Assembly: GCA_003148945.1 (NCBI GenBank)
Contig: QGGY01000003.1
Coordinates: 310,001 to 374,000 of the forward strand
Source of the DNA: Murimonas intestini
GTDB lineage: Bacteria; Bacillota; Clostridia; Lachnospirales; Lachnospiraceae
Direction of reading: 5' to 3'
Length of the DNA stretch: 64,000 nt
Made by a program: the position numbers and the translations under genes. The notes below the pieces were generated by a model. That model saw only the letters and a list, made by a program, of their open reading frames with translations, was not told where the DNA came from and ran no database searches. Shown piece after piece: positions 27,470 through 38,000 of this stretch. Position 1 is the first letter of the stretch; each line of letters starts with the position of its first letter.

Positions 27470-27981
27470 AATGGGTGGGGATCGGGCTGATGATAGGAGC
27501 GTGCAGCGCCATTGGCCTCTCTATGGGCCAGGACTTGAAAAAAAGAGTGACACAGCTGCAGGAACTGCGCAGGATGACAGGAATGCTGCAGGGGGAGATA
27601 CAGTATGCCAAATCTCCTCTTGCAGAGGCATTCCGACATGTGGCGGGGAGGATCAGAGAGCCGTTTTCAGATTTCCTGAGACATACGGCAGAGGATATGG
27701 AAGAATTTTCGGGGGAATCGTTCAGTGAGATATTCAGCAGAAATGCTGAAGAGGACTTGAAGGGGTCCGGGCTTCTGAGGGAAGACATGGAGCAGCTGAG
27801 AGGTTTTGGTGAACACCTGGGATATCTGGACCAGGAAATGCAGCTTCGCACGATCGATCTCTACAGGACCCAGCTGATGGAGACATGTGAGACGGCCTCT
27901 GAAGAATTCAAAAATAAGGAAAAAGTCTACAGGTATCTGGGAGTCTGCATGGGATTGTTTCTGGCCATACTGTTCGTATAA
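27463..27981 (+). CDS. spoIIIAB: Stage III sporulation protein AB
   Basis: Protein of 172 residues with an N-terminal hydrophobic segment, a long helical middle region and a C-terminal membrane segment (GVCMGLFLAILFV). This is the GspF-like layout known for SpoIIIAB of the mother-cell side of the channel. Family stretches include LRRMTGMLQGEIQYAKSPL and LGYLDQEMQ. The ATG lies inside the end of spoIIIAA. Confidence 0.94.
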   Translation: MLKWVGIGLMIGACSAIGLSMGQDLKKRVTQLQELRRMTGMLQGEIQYAKSPLAEAFRHVAGRIREPFSDFLRHTAEDMEEFSGESFSEIFSRNAEEDLKGSGLLREDMEQLRGFGEHLGYLDQEMQLRTIDLYRTQLMETCETASEEFKNKEKVYRYLGVCMGLFLAILFV

Positions 27982-27996
27982 GATGAGGAGATGAGT

Positions 27997-28191
27997 ATGA
28001 GTGTTGATCTGATTTTTAAGATAGCGGCAGTTGGCATTCTGATAGCAGTCATCAATCAGGTATTAAAACAGAGCGGGCGGGAGGAGTACTCGTTTCTGAC
28101 AAGTCTGGCAGGACTTGTGCTGGTGCTGTTCTGGGTGGTGCCATACATTAACCAGCTATTTGACAGTATCAAAACACTTTTTGCGCTTTAG
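27997..28191 (+). CDS. spoIIIAC: Stage III sporulation protein AC
   Basis: Small membrane protein of 64 residues with two helices. MSVDLIFKIAAVGILIAV, then REEYSFLTSLAGLVLVLFWVV, match the family closely. The second ATG (27997) is preferred over 27991, because GAGGAG ends directly against the first but lies six bases before the second. It is a membrane subunit of the sporulation channel. Confidence 0.94.
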   Translation: MSVDLIFKIAAVGILIAVINQVLKQSGREEYSFLTSLAGLVLVLFWVVPYINQLFDSIKTLFAL

Positions 28192-28243
28192 CATACCGCA
28201 GGGAGAGCATTTTTCAAACACGCTCCGGGATTGGAGGAAACTT

Positions 28244-28624
28244 ATGCTGAAGATTGGTGCAATAGGGCTGACAGGAATATTGATCGCACTTTTTCTGAGG
28301 GAAGTAAAACCTCAGTTTGCCGTCTATATCAGTATGGTGACGTGTCTTTTGATATTCTTTTATTCAGTCAGCAAACTAAGCTATATTGCGGACACGCTGG
28401 TGACTATGAGGAATTATGTGGACATTGAGTCTTCCTATCTGACCACACTGCTTAAAATAGTAGGGATCACCTACATTGCTGATTTCTCGTCTAATCTGTG
28501 CAAGGATGCGGGTTATGGGGCAATAGCCGGTCAGATAGAAATATTTGGGAAACTCTCGGTGCTGGCTATCAGTACTCCTATTCTGATGGCACTGCTTGAA
28601 ACTGTTCAGTCTTTTTTGAAATAG
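28244..28624 (+). CDS. spoIIIAD: Stage III sporulation protein AD
   Basis: Membrane protein of 126 residues with about four hydrophobic segments, related to SpoIIIAC. Family stretches are MLKIGAIGLTGILIALFLR, GITYIADFSSNLCKDAGY and IEIFGKLSVLAISTPILMAL. The ATG at 28244 has GGAGG at 28233-28237; longer in-frame starts would overlap spoIIIAC and lack a ribosome site. Confidence 0.95.
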   Translation: MLKIGAIGLTGILIALFLREVKPQFAVYISMVTCLLIFFYSVSKLSYIADTLVTMRNYVDIESSYLTTLLKIVGITYIADFSSNLCKDAGYGAIAGQIEIFGKLSVLAISTPILMALLETVQSFLK

Positions 28625-28639
28625 GGATGGGGGTGGCTT

Positions 28640-29779
28640 GTGAAAAGGACAAGGATATTTATCCTGTTCCTGGTACTGTGGGTGTTCTTGCCCGCTGTTC
28701 CGGTTCACGCTGAAGATAACGAAGATATGCAGGGGTATTTTCTGGACGAGCTGGACTTGGGCGAAGTAGATAAAGCCCTTGGAGATTCCATGAATGGGAC
28801 AGGCTTTTCCTTTTCAGAAGCCGTCATGTCACTTGTGAAGGGCGATACCCCCTTAAATATGGAGAGTATCGGTGATCTGCTCTGGAATACACTGTTTTCA
28901 GAACTGGAGCAGAACAGAGAAGTGGCAGTGCATGTGCTGATCCTGGTGATCGCAGCCGCTGTATTCACAAATTTTACTAATATATTCGAAAAAAGCCAGG
29001 TAGGTGATATAAGCTTTTATATGATCTATCTGCTGCTGTTCACACTGCTGATGCAGGCTTTTTACAGTATCAGCGTCCTGACAGCTCAGACATTGGCAAA
29101 TGTAGTGAATTTTATGCAGGTCCTCATGCCTGTCTATTTCCTGGCTGTCTCCATAGCGTCAGGGTCCGTCACTGCAGGAGCCTTTTATGAATTTACCCTG
29201 CTGCTGATCACAGGTCTTCAAATGCTGATGAAATACTTTCTCATACCAGCAGTGAACCTGTATGTTCTTTTTATGCTGCTGAATCATCTGGCCAAGGAAG
29301 AATATCTCTCCAAAATGGCAGATTTGCTGAAGCTTTTTGTGGAGTGGAGCATAAAGACAATGATTGCTGTAGTTGTAGGGTTTCAGACAGTTCAGTGCCT
29401 GGTGATGCCGGCTGTAGATGCGCTGAAGACGGCCATTTTAAACAAAGCGGCCGGCAGCATACCAGGTGTGGGCAATGCCTTTAATGCAGTGACAGAAGTG
29501 GTGCTTGGTTCAGCGGTCCTGATCAAGAATGCTGTGGGGGCAGCAGGGCTGATCGTGCTTGCGGTTATCTGTATTGTGCCTCTTATGAAGCTTGGCATCT
29601 GCACGCTTTTATATAAGCTGATGGCTGCGGTAGTACAGCCGGTATCTGACAAGCGCATGGTAGAATGTATCGGGGCTGTGGGAGACGGGGCAGGGCTGCT
29701 GCTGAAGGTCCTTGGCACCACAGGCATCCTGTTCTTCCTGTCACTGGCTATGGTAACTGCTTCGGTAACAGCCGGATAA
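28640..29779 (+). CDS. spoIIIAE: Stage III sporulation protein AE
   Basis: Polytopic membrane protein of 379 residues. An N-terminal signal sequence (RTRIFILFLVLWVFLPAVPVHA) is followed by a hydrophilic stretch to about residue 90 and then about seven to eight membrane segments, the arrangement usual for SpoIIIAE. Starts with GTG after a purine-rich GGGGGTGG site. It is a core integral part of the channel complex. Confidence 0.95.
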   Translation: MKRTRIFILFLVLWVFLPAVPVHAEDNEDMQGYFLDELDLGEVDKALGDSMNGTGFSFSEAVMSLVKGDTPLNMESIGDLLWNTLFSELEQNREVAVHVLILVIAAAVFTNFTNIFEKSQVGDISFYMIYLLLFTLLMQAFYSISVLTAQTLANVVNFMQVLMPVYFLAVSIASGSVTAGAFYEFTLLLITGLQMLMKYFLIPAVNLYVLFMLLNHLAKEEYLSKMADLLKLFVEWSIKTMIAVVVGFQTVQCLVMPAVDALKTAILNKAAGSIPGVGNAFNAVTEVVLGSAVLIKNAVGAAGLIVLAVICIVPLMKLGICTLLYKLMAAVVQPVSDKRMVECIGAVGDGAGLLLKVLGTTGILFFLSLAMVTASVTAG

Positions 29780-29797
29780 CTGGATGGAGGTGAAAGG

Positions 29798-30355
29798 GTG
29801 GATGCCATATTTGGGTGGATCAGGAATATTGTTTGTTTCCTTTGTTTCATAAATCTTTTTGTGCAGCTCCTTCCTAATAACAGCTTTCAGAAATATGTAA
29901 AGTTTTTTGCAGGTATCCTTCTTGTGATCATTGTCCTGGGACCTTTGGCGGACGTAGCGGGATTGAAAGGGAAATTCGAGGCTGCATGGCGGAAGGAAAA
30001 TCTGAAGGGAGATTACAATGAACTGGAGATAGATATGCACGGAATGGAAGAACTCAGGTCTAAGAAGATCATGGAAGTGTATGAGGGCGAATTAAAGAAA
30101 CAGATTGAGTCTATCGTAAAATCCCACGGTCTTTTTTTAATTGACAGCGAGATCATCTTTAAAAGCGAGGACGGCTCTTATGTGCCTGAGAGTATAAGTG
30201 TGACGGCATCTTATGAAAAGTCAGGCATACGTATAGAGGTTGCCCCGTTTACAGAGAACGGGGGAGAGAGCGCAGAGGTAATAAATATAAAAAATGAAAT
30301 TCAGGAAGTCTATAACATCCCGGGCAGTAATATAAATATTAGTATACAGGAGTAG
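29798..30355 (+). CDS. spoIIIAF: Stage III sporulation protein AF
   Basis: Protein of 185 residues with two N-terminal membrane helices (IRNIVCFLCFINLFVQLLP and FFAGILLVIIVLGPL) and a soluble C-terminal domain with a ring-building-motif-like fold in the family. GTG start after GGAGGTG. Confidence 0.93.
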   Translation: MDAIFGWIRNIVCFLCFINLFVQLLPNNSFQKYVKFFAGILLVIIVLGPLADVAGLKGKFEAAWRKENLKGDYNELEIDMHGMEELRSKKIMEVYEGELKKQIESIVKSHGLFLIDSEIIFKSEDGSYVPESISVTASYEKSGIRIEVAPFTENGGESAEVINIKNEIQEVYNIPGSNINISIQE

Positions 30356-30358
30356 GCC

Positions 30359-30955
30359 ATGGAAAAGGAGAAGGATAAAAACGTAAATTTCAAAACCTGG
30401 CTTTCAAAAGTTAAAAATCTGAAAAAGAATCAGATTTTTATGGTTTTACTGGCAGGAATCCTGCTTGTCATCATTGCTCTTCCTACAAAGCAGGGGGAGG
30501 AGACAAGATCAAAAAACCAGACAGAACAGGCGCCTGTGGAAAAGGTTTCAAATGAGAAGACAGACACAGATGTCCTGGAAGAAAAACTGGTGTCAGCCCT
30601 TGGCAAGGTTAAAGGTGTAGGCAAGGTAGAGGTCATGCTGACAAGAAAATCTTCCGGGCAGAAGATTGTGGAAAAAGATAAGCCTGTATCAGATAAGACT
30701 ACAGATGAACAGGATAATCAGGGGGGAAACAGAGTTACCAGGGAGTCCACTCAGGGAGAAGAGACTGTATATGCACAGGATGGCAGCGGCGCCCAGACTC
30801 CGTATGTGATAGAAGAACTGGAGCCGGAGATCCAGGGAGTGGTGGTTGTGGCAGAAGGTGGTGATAATCCAGTTGTAGTCCAGAATATTACTGAAGCAGT
30901 TATGGCATTATTTGGAGTAGAGGTGCATAAAATCAAAGTGATGAAAATGAGTTAG
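30359..30955 (+). CDS. spoIIIAG: Stage III sporulation protein AG
   Basis: Single-pass membrane protein of 198 residues that forms the large extracellular ring of the channel in Bacillus. It has one membrane helix near residues 25-42 and a charged linker. The ring-building domain contains LGKVKGVGKVEVMLTR and, after an acidic/Gln insert, GVVVVAEGGDNPVV..ITEAVMALFGVEVHKIKVMKM. It follows spoIIIAF by 3 bp. Confidence 0.95.
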   Translation: MEKEKDKNVNFKTWLSKVKNLKKNQIFMVLLAGILLVIIALPTKQGEETRSKNQTEQAPVEKVSNEKTDTDVLEEKLVSALGKVKGVGKVEVMLTRKSSGQKIVEKDKPVSDKTTDEQDNQGGNRVTRESTQGEETVYAQDGSGAQTPYVIEELEPEIQGVVVVAEGGDNPVVVQNITEAVMALFGVEVHKIKVMKMS

Positions 30956-30967
30956 GAGGGGGAAAGT

Positions 30968-31852
30968 GTGAAACATATCTTTAAGAAGAATCAAATTATC
31001 ATTACCGCACTGGCCGTCATGATAGCAGTGGCCGGCTATCTGAATTATTCAGGTACAAAGCTGGGAGGCCAGGCTCAGGAGACGGTGGCAAAGGATGAAA
31101 ATGCAGCAAAGAAAGATGGGAATGCAAAAGATACGGCGCTTGTGGATATTGAGAGCCTTGATGCAGATATAGAAGATCTGGACACGGCCGAGGGTGAGAC
31201 TTCAGCAAGCCAGGATAAGCAGAGCGCAGATGCTTCAGATGTAGTAAATCTGGAAGATGCAGCGGCAAAGGAAAATACAGAAGCTTCAGAAAAAGGCGGT
31301 CAGACGGCAGATGCAGGCCTGACAGATGACAGCTTCAGTCCGGATGCAGGTGATGTGGCAGACAATGGGGCAGGTACTGACAGCGCAGCAGCAGACAGTA
31401 CAGATGTAGAGGCAAATGCAGCCGACACAGCGGGCCAGGATACAACAACACCTGGTGAAGCAGTCCTGACAAGTTCTGCAGCAGCATCTAATTTTGCAGC
31501 AGAAGCAAAGCTTTCAAGAGAACAGGTACGTGCCAAAAATAAAGAGACGTTTCTGGAAGTTATCAATAATGCGAACATAGAGCAGGAACAGAAGCAGAAT
31601 GCTGTCAATGGCATGAATGACCTCACAGAGATCGCAGAGCGGGAAGCAGCAGCTGAACTCATGCTGGAAGCAAAGGGATTCACTAATTCCGTTGTCAGCA
31701 TCACAGACGATGAGGCAGACGTAGTCATTGCCAAGGCAGAACTCTCAGAAGCAGAACGCGCCCAGATAGAAGATATCGTAAAGCGCAAAACAAACGTGGC
31801 AGGCGAGAACATCATAATAACACCTATGTCAGTAAAATCTGAAGAGCAGTAA
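30968..31852 (+). CDS. spoIIIAH: Stage III sporulation protein AH, long linker
   Basis: Single-pass protein of 294 residues, the partner of the forespore protein SpoIIQ or its clostridial counterpart. An N-terminal helix near residues 7-24 is followed by an unusually long Asp/Ala/Glu/Ser-rich linker (about 30-185). The C-terminal YscJ-like domain contains KNKETFLEVINNANI and GFTNSVVSITDDEADVVI. The Bacillus protein is about 218 residues, so the extra length is almost all linker. GTG start with a GGAGGGGG site; last gene before a terminator. Confidence 0.94.
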   Translation: MKHIFKKNQIIITALAVMIAVAGYLNYSGTKLGGQAQETVAKDENAAKKDGNAKDTALVDIESLDADIEDLDTAEGETSASQDKQSADASDVVNLEDAAAKENTEASEKGGQTADAGLTDDSFSPDAGDVADNGAGTDSAAADSTDVEANAADTAGQDTTTPGEAVLTSSAAASNFAAEAKLSREQVRAKNKETFLEVINNANIEQEQKQNAVNGMNDLTEIAEREAAAELMLEAKGFTNSVVSITDDEADVVIAKAELSEAERAQIEDIVKRKTNVAGENIIITPMSVKSEEQ

Positions 31853-31863
31853 ATACCTATAGG

Positions 31864-31908
31864 GCCGGAGATTCTTCTTATTATAATAGAAGAAAATCTC
31901 CGGCTTTT
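31864..31908 (+). terminator. Terminator of the spoIIIA operon
   Basis: GCCGGAGATT with AATCTCCGGC, extended by TTCTTCT/AGAAGAA pairing, is followed by TTTT, 12 bp after the spoIIIAH stop. Confidence 0.9.
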
Positions 31909-32038
31909 CAAATGTCGTACCAAAGAAAATTTTTGCCATAAAAAGGCACTTTTTTATTTTATATGCAGCAGACATGTGATAGAATCAGTACACGATAAAA
32001 AATATGTTACCTGACGGAAGTGCTTAAGGAGGAAAAGG

Positions 32039-35000
32039 ATGAAATACAAAAAAGGACTTGCAAAGAGACTTATGGCATTGTTTCTTGCATGTGTAATGAT
32101 AATTTCTTTGGGGAATGGGTTTTCTATGCAGGCGGCTGCGCAGATGCCGCAGCTAGAAACATCGCAGCCGGAGCAGACGGACGCTATGGAGCAGACGGGC
32201 GCTGCGGTTACGGAGGCTCAGGCTGAAACGACAGCGCCTGAAACATCTTCGGAAAGCACCGGCGGAGCATCAAATGTGTTAGGAACAGAGTCTTCTGCTG
32301 AAACCCAGGCGTCTGCCGAAACGGAGACGGAGACAGAATCCGAAGAAACCGCATTTATGTCTTTGGATGACACGTCCTCCAGCTTTGTGATCGAAGGTTC
32401 GGTGAATACGGTTCAAAATCTTTCTGCCAGCGTTCTGTCCGGAGAAAGTTTTGATTATATTATCGGATATACCGTCCCTCCGATCCAGGACGGAGACAGC
32501 TATAGTGCCGCTGCCATTCAGATCGAGTTGCCGGAGCACTTGTCCGTGGTTCCGGACGCCGATAATTTTAATCAATTAAGTGTGAATGGTCAGGATGTAA
32601 AGTCCTCTTATATGCTTGAACGTACACTGGTCATTAAGCTGGATCAGTCATTGATGACCGGTGAACCAAAAACGGTGACAATTAAATTTCAGACCGATAA
32701 CTTTAAATGGAAGAATGGTTCTGAGATTACACTTAACCCGGTACTGACCGGAAATAAATCAGGAGGCGCCTCTGTAACCGGTAAGCTTGCCGAAAATGCA
32801 AAGCCAGTCGTTACGGTCACTACGGATGATGGATGGATGATCGATAAGACTGTTGGCAGTGTTTCTTCAGATGATGCGTATTATTATGCGCCGTACACAG
32901 TTAAGGTGATTAATACCAAATCCGGTACAGCTGCAGATGAGGATCGTTTAGGCCGTTTGGATGTTGCAGGTATGCAGGTGATCGATATGCTGCCTTTGGC
33001 CTATGCAGGAAGTATCAACGCTGACGGGCAGCATATTGGCTATGCCGTCAATGGCGCTCAGGCTGAGATCATCGATGTGAAGATGGGGGAAACGGCTCTG
33101 ACGAACGGTACCGACTATACGGTATCCGGAGACAATGGTCAGATTGTTTTCAAAAGGACTGCTGTAAGTGCTGCTGACGGCAAATATACAAAGGCCGGCA
33201 CACCGATTTCTGCAACGTACACTTATACTGTAAAGTACCCAAAGGCAGCATACATAACCCCGTCCAATGAAAGTAAGGCGGAGGAATACTGGCTTCAGAA
33301 TACAGCGATTTTAAAATATACCCTTCTCGGACAAAATGAGGCGACAGATAAGGATACCGCGGAAATCGTTCTGGGCGAAAAGGAGAAGTCTGATGGCACT
33401 GTGGAATCTATTGCAGCTGGCCAGGAGCCGGTTTTTGATAAGGCAAATCTCTATGATGATGAGAAAGGCAATGTATCCATCATCAAGCAGGTAAAATGGC
33501 AGGGGATGGATACGCCCGCAAAGGATGTGGAGTTTGCGCTTTATGCTGTATCAGGGCGCGGCCAGGCACATGATGAAAACAGTACCGCAGCGGCCACGCT
33601 GAAAACAGACGGACAGGGCAACGCTAAGAGCAAGCCGCTGGACGCCGGATGGTATGAGCTTGTGGAAACCAAAGTTCCAGAAGGATATGCAAAGGCTCCG
33701 AGCTACTGGGTAGAAATTAAAAACAATGAAGAAAGCACTACGCTCTATAATGAGAATGGCGATGCACTGGGCAACACGATCGTCAACGAGGCCGATAAGG
33801 GTAAGTTCATTCTTTATAAGTATGATGGTGATGAGAGTACAAATCAGAGCAGTCTTACCCAGCTGGATCAGGCTCAGTTTACGATCGAACGGAAAGTATC
33901 CGACGCGCCCGAAAAGTGGGAATATACGGTTAATAATGACAGAAATCAGTCTATAATAACCGTCCTTGATGATACGAATCAGCCTGGTAATTACCATTAC
34001 GAGTCCGGGTACCTGGAACCGGGAACATACCGGATTACAGAAATTACGACGCCTGAGTATTCCTATGATAATGGGGGAACGCAGCAGACCATCACATTTG
34101 CTCTGAATGGCAGCGCGCAGGAGTTTGAGATTACTAAGGGAGAGACATTGAACGTTAATGCCTACAACAGCCCGCAGGGCTCCATCACACTGACCAAATA
34201 TGGCCAGTACGATCCGGATCATGTGGATGCCCTTAAAACACTGTCAGGCGCCACCTTTAAGCTTTATAAAGATGGAGCCTGTACCCGGGAAATTGAGAAC
34301 AGTCTGAGGACTGCCGATGGCAATGGCGTCTGCAGGTGGGAGAATCTGGACCCTGGAACATACTATATTAAAGAGACGGCGGATGGGAAGACGGCGGTAA
34401 ATAATGCAGGCTTTGAGATATCAACAGAAGTTCAGAGCGCAGTTATTGAGTCGGGGGCCCTGGCAGTCAGAATTGCATCCGCGGATGCCAGTATTAGCGA
34501 TCCGGAGAAAGCAAAAATTTACAAGGATGTTACCTTTGTCAACCAGTCCAACGCCGGAAAAATCCGTATCGTGAAAACCAATGCGGACGGAGCTCAAAAG
34601 CTGTCCGGCGCCGAATTTAAGATCTTCGCGCAGGAAGGAACGGGTTGGAGTGCTGTACCGTTACAGACATTAACCATTACCGATGCCACGAATGGTGTTG
34701 TATCTGATTTCCTTAAAGCGGAAATAACCGGAACAAAGTATAAGATTGTGGAAACCCACGCCCCCGAAGGTTATACGCTGGATGGGGAGATGGTCGAGCT
34801 GGAGCAGATCGTGACGGTTTACCCATACCATGAACCATCACTGGAAAGTGGTGCGGACAGCCATAATTATGTCACATTCAAAAATGAAAAGGATGACAGC
34901 ATGACAGGCCTTAGCGGCAAAATCCATAAACAGATCCGGGAAGCCGGTGATGGCGACAACGAGACGACATTTTCCGATGACCCTGTCACTGCGGATGTGA

Positions 35001-38000
35001 GTCTGCTCAGCAGTGCCTACACCCTGGAATTTAAGGTGGACGGCTATGCTGACGGCGAGAATGAAAAGCCGGTGAAGGAGCTTACAGTCACCGATAACCG
35101 CATCGGGCTGGAATACATTGAAAGCGTAAATTCCGGCTCGGAGGTATACAAGGACTTAACGGTTACCGACAGAGATTATACGATAAATTATCTGACTGTG
35201 AATTCATCAGAGAATAAGGAGAACACGGCTGAAAAGCCAGGCGCTGAAGTTTACATTCAGAGCAGTATGGCTGAAAAGGCAGCAGGAACATGGACGCACT
35301 TAAAGACATTGTCTGATGTTTCCTCGGAGCAGACCATAAGCTTTGACGGCCGGAAGGTTGTGGGCGTGAAGGTCGTTTATACAAACACGCTGGAGAAGTT
35401 CAGCAGTGACGGCCTCATTATCAATATAACCTTTGCAAACCGGGGAGAGTGGTCCACTGAAACTGATCATGAAGTCCGGCGGATCAACAATACGGCGGAT
35501 ATCACCTGGAAAGACACGTATCTGGATGCCGCCGGCCAGGTAAAGACAAGAGAGCAAAATAAAAATTCCAATACAGTTTTGGGCAACGTTCCGTCCTTCA
35601 CGATGAAAATACCGGAGATTGCGATCAAAACGGAAATAACGGATAGCAAGGCGACCTTCTGTTCCGGTGATGAAATCAATTTCCAAGTCCTGGCGACAAA
35701 TATGTCGCTGCCCGGTGAGGACCGGATTTTAAGACAGCCGGTGCTTTCCTTAAAGCTCCCGGCACAGACGGCGCTGGATGAATCAAAGGACCAGTCCAGC
35801 CAGGGCTTCCTTGTACGTAAGGTTGCTGCCGGTAGTTCGGTGATCATACCTCAGTCCTTATATACAGTTACCGCCATAGAGGTTCCGGCGGCACTGAAGG
35901 ATCAGGGCGGTGATTCATATGGTGAGGATGCCAATTATACAACAACACAATATGCCTTCGCCTTTGCCGACAACGATATGACTACACTGGAAGAAGGCGA
36001 GAGCATCCAGATTGAGTTCAGGGGCTATATCTCCTATGAGAGTAAGAGTGGTTTCGATTTAGTCATTCCTGCATATTTAAGCAGCAGTGCCAAAATACCG
36101 AAATCCAGTGAAAACCCCAAAGGCTTAAGCTTTGTACCGTATAATCAGACATTGTACGAAAATCCGGTAACCGATGAGCTGGTTGGTGATGACCTGAGCT
36201 ATATCAATGATACCGCCAGCCGGGCTGTGACAGATGCGACGGATGTGAAGCTGCTCAAATCCATCGGCGTTAAGGGGGATGACGGGCAGATACGTTGGCT
36301 CAGCCGCGGGGCTGTGGCCACCGTACATCCGGCCGGAGAAATTTATTACAAGCTGACCCTTTATAATTATTCAGATGCATATATTGAAACTGCAAAATTT
36401 GTGGATGTGTTCCCGGGGCCGGATGATACGTATATCACCAGCATGTCCCAGGGCAGAGGTACAGATATCCCATTTGGTCCGGGTTATGAAAATATGACTC
36501 TGCTGAATGCTTCCGCCGGAGGAAATATTACCTGGTACTCCACAGACTACGACTTTAGTACACGCAGCGGCAGTGAGACAACAGGAATCCTTCAGCCGCT
36601 GTATTATATGCAGTCGGACTGGAGTAATTGGAGCGGTGGAATTATGAGCAATGCCACAGCTCTTGGCGCTGAGGTGGACTTTACCAATGGCGGCGCCGCA
36701 GAAGGGCTTGAACCTTCCGGAAGCTATGAAATTATCATCAGCATGAGAGCACCGGGATATACGGCCGATAAGATCAGCGAGTATTATGGTAGATTCATGG
36801 ACAATTCTGCGGCCGTTAGCGTTGTAAAGGCAGGCGCTGCATCCAGCGGGAACGCCACGATTCCTGAGAATGACCGTATGGAGCCTAATAAGGTTCGGGC
36901 CGCTATGGATCTGCCCACCGGAAGTATCGGTGATTACGTATGGTTTGACAGCAATGCCAATGGCATGCAGGACAGCGGTGAAGCTCCGGTGGAGGGCATG
37001 ACCGTGGAGCTGTGGCAGACCCGCTATCATACATTTAACAGTTCTGTACGCAGGGAAACAAAAATGCTGCAATCCACAGTAACGGATCAGGACGGCAAAT
37101 ACCTTTTCAGCGGGCTGCCCTGCCAGTACCTGACCGACGGTTCCACCGAAGGCTCGCAGAATCCGTCCGACTATGTGGGCGGTGAGTATTACACTTATCA
37201 GGTGAAGTTTATCCGCGGTGAACGTTATGACGGCTACACCTTTACAGAGCAGGAAGCCGGAGGTGACCGCGCCGCGGACTCTGATCCGGATGTCAACGGC
37301 GAGACAAAGGATATACAGCTCAAGGTCATTTCCAATGCGGACGGCAGCCTGTCCGGCGAGTCCAATATGACCATTGATGCAGGTATCTTTACTTCCTATG
37401 CATTAGGCGACTATGTATGGCTGGATAGCAACTGCAACGGCGTACAGGATGACGGCGAGACCGGCGTTCCGGATGTTCCGGTATTCCTCTACAAGGTCGA
37501 TGGACCGGACGGTGAGGTGGCAAAGGATCAGGACGCTATTAGAACAGTTACTGATAAGGACGGACGCTACTGGTTCGATAACCTTATGGAGGGCTATTAT
37601 GTGGCAGAGTTCGATATCAGCAGCCTGAAGAAGCTGACGGATGACGGATATACCTATCGTTATGATTTTACACAGGTTCAGGATACATCCCGCGGCGAGA
37701 TGGCCGCGGATTCCGATGCCCGCCATGCAGTGGATAAGGATGGACGTATCCGCCGGACCAATGTCATCACGCTGACAGAAGAGGCTCTGAGGAGTGCTGG
37801 CCTTGAGGAACATACGGACGCGCGCTGGGATGCAGGACTTGTGACCTGCAGTGCTATCGGCGGTTATGTATTCGATGACCAGGATTATGATGATCTGCAA
37901 AGTATTTATATACCGCTGGAGGGAACGCTGGTTGAACTTTTCGAGGTCAATCCGGACGGAAGCCTTTCAGATCAGCCGGCGGCCGCTCAGGTGGTCGGTG

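Noticed and set aside
27991-27996. Earlier ATG for spoIIIAC
   Set aside because: The ribosome site abuts it with no spacing, and family members start at the second ATG position.
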